This document shows positions 63,168 to 64,000 of a stretch of 64,000 bases of DNA, in pieces (position 1 is the first letter of the stretch; each line of letters starts with the position of its first letter). The stretch comes from an uncultured Chlorobiaceae bacterium (GTDB lineage: Bacteria; Bacteroidota; Chlorobiia; Chlorobiales; Chlorobiaceae). The notes below the pieces were generated by a model, which saw only the letters and a list, made by a program, of their open reading frames with translations, did no database searches and had not been told where the DNA came from. The position numbers and the translations under genes are program-made. The stretch lies in contig CAIMCD010000008.1 of the NCBI GenBank assembly GCA_903839405.1, positions 1 to 64,000 of the forward strand, given 5' to 3'.

Positions 63168-64000
63168 ATGCAGAGAAGGCTACCACAAACACTTGCCAAA
63201 GTTCTGGCATTTGCTCTTTTGCTCGTTATGGCGCTCTTTTTCCCGTCGCCATCGTTTGCCGACGGAAGTCAAAACCTGCTGCTTGGGGGGAATGTTGTAC
63301 TCCAGCCGGGGGATGTGATTAATTTCAAGGGCGGTGGCGGTGCTTTTCTCAGCACGGGTGAGTATGGTCATACCGGCATGTATCTTGGTAGCGATCCTGC
63401 AACCGGTAAGAAGATATTTCTTGATTTCACCACCAACAAACCGGGCTCTTTCCGGGGGCGGATTACCGGGACAGAGCGGTTTTTGGCCGACAATCTCCGC
63501 CACGGGGAGTTTAATGTTTACCGGCTCGATGGCCGTTATCCCCTGAACCAGCAAAAGCTGGTTGAGAGCGCAAAAACTATAGCCACGAACAAAAATTTCG
63601 GTGCCCTTATTGACTGCGCCAATGCTGCATCACGCGCTCTTTCGGCGGCCACCGGTGTTTCGATTGTCATGGTCACTCCGGACGGATTTGCCAACGACCA
63701 GCGCTTTACAGCAACATCGCTCAGTGTTGATATCAAAACCGCGCTCAATGAGGTGCGGCATGAGGTACGGGGGGTTTCGGGCAGATGGCAGGGTGCCTAT
63801 TACTATGACGATCCGGCGCGGGTCGGCGTATCGGGTGCATTCAGCATGGATGTTCAGCAGCAAGGTTCATCAATTTCCGGCAGCATCGTTGATGCTGAAG
63901 CGGGATCGGCCAGCTTTTCCGGCATCTTCAATGCTGCAAGTGGCCAGATTCAGTTCACCAAAAACTATAACACGTCGGGTCACAATCAGATTGTCTACCG
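63168..64000 (+). CDS. Exported protein with possible circularly permuted NlpC/P60-like (papain-fold) domain; runs off window
   Basis: RBS AAGGAGG; SP MQRRLPQTLAKVLAFALLLVMALFFPSPSFA; LQPGDVINFKGG...YGHTGMYLGSD (His) then GALIDCANAASRAL (Cys). Confidence 0.55.
   Translation, partial: MQRRLPQTLAKVLAFALLLVMALFFPSPSFADGSQNLLLGGNVVLQPGDVINFKGGGGAFLSTGEYGHTGMYLGSDPATGKKIFLDFTTNKPGSFRGRITGTERFLADNLRHGEFNVYRLDGRYPLNQQKLVESAKTIATNKNFGALIDCANAASRALSAATGVSIVMVTPDGFANDQRFTATSLSVDIKTALNEVRHEVRGVSGRWQGAYYYDDPARVGVSGAFSMDVQQQGSSISGSIVDAEAGSASFSGIFNAASGQIQFTKNYNTSGHNQIVY

Overview
Chromosomal window whose gene content points to a green sulfur bacterium (Chlorobi). It opens with a magnesium-chelatase cluster (tail of a probable bchI, then bchD and a cobN/bchH-family large subunit that is probably the bchT-type paralogue). 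It also carries a probable chlG-type chlorophyll synthase and a Chlorobium-like 2[4Fe-4S] ferredoxin. Housekeeping genes include guaB, hisC, pth, phoH, hldD and a membrane pyrophosphatase. RNA genes are three consecutive tRNA-Ser genes (GGA, UGA, GCU) and one tRNA-Val (CAC). Accessory content lies mostly between 5.9 and 31 kb: (i) a compact exosortase/PEP-CTERM locus with an EpsD-like/multi-TM fusion, exosortase, EpsI-like protein, one intact PEP-CTERM substrate and one decayed one; (ii) a truncated duplicate of a flavin/PNPOx-fold gene next to a probable IS3-type transposase relic; (iii) an SPFH-SHOCT protein paired with an internally duplicated Tim44-like/zinc-ribbon/TerB-like protein; (iv) an overlapping C5-methyltransferase/Vsr/MvaI-BcnI-like restriction module; (v) a TacA-TacT-like toxin-antitoxin pair; (vi) an orphan AAA-type ATPase. 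An AraC-regulated RND efflux operon, a sigma-54 two-component system and a lipoprotein MsrB-MsrA fusion follow. The strongest candidates for a less-described system are the SPFH plus Tim44/TerB pair and the minimal exosortase locus. No CRISPR array or rRNA gene was seen. All family calls come from reading motifs by eye; no database search was run.
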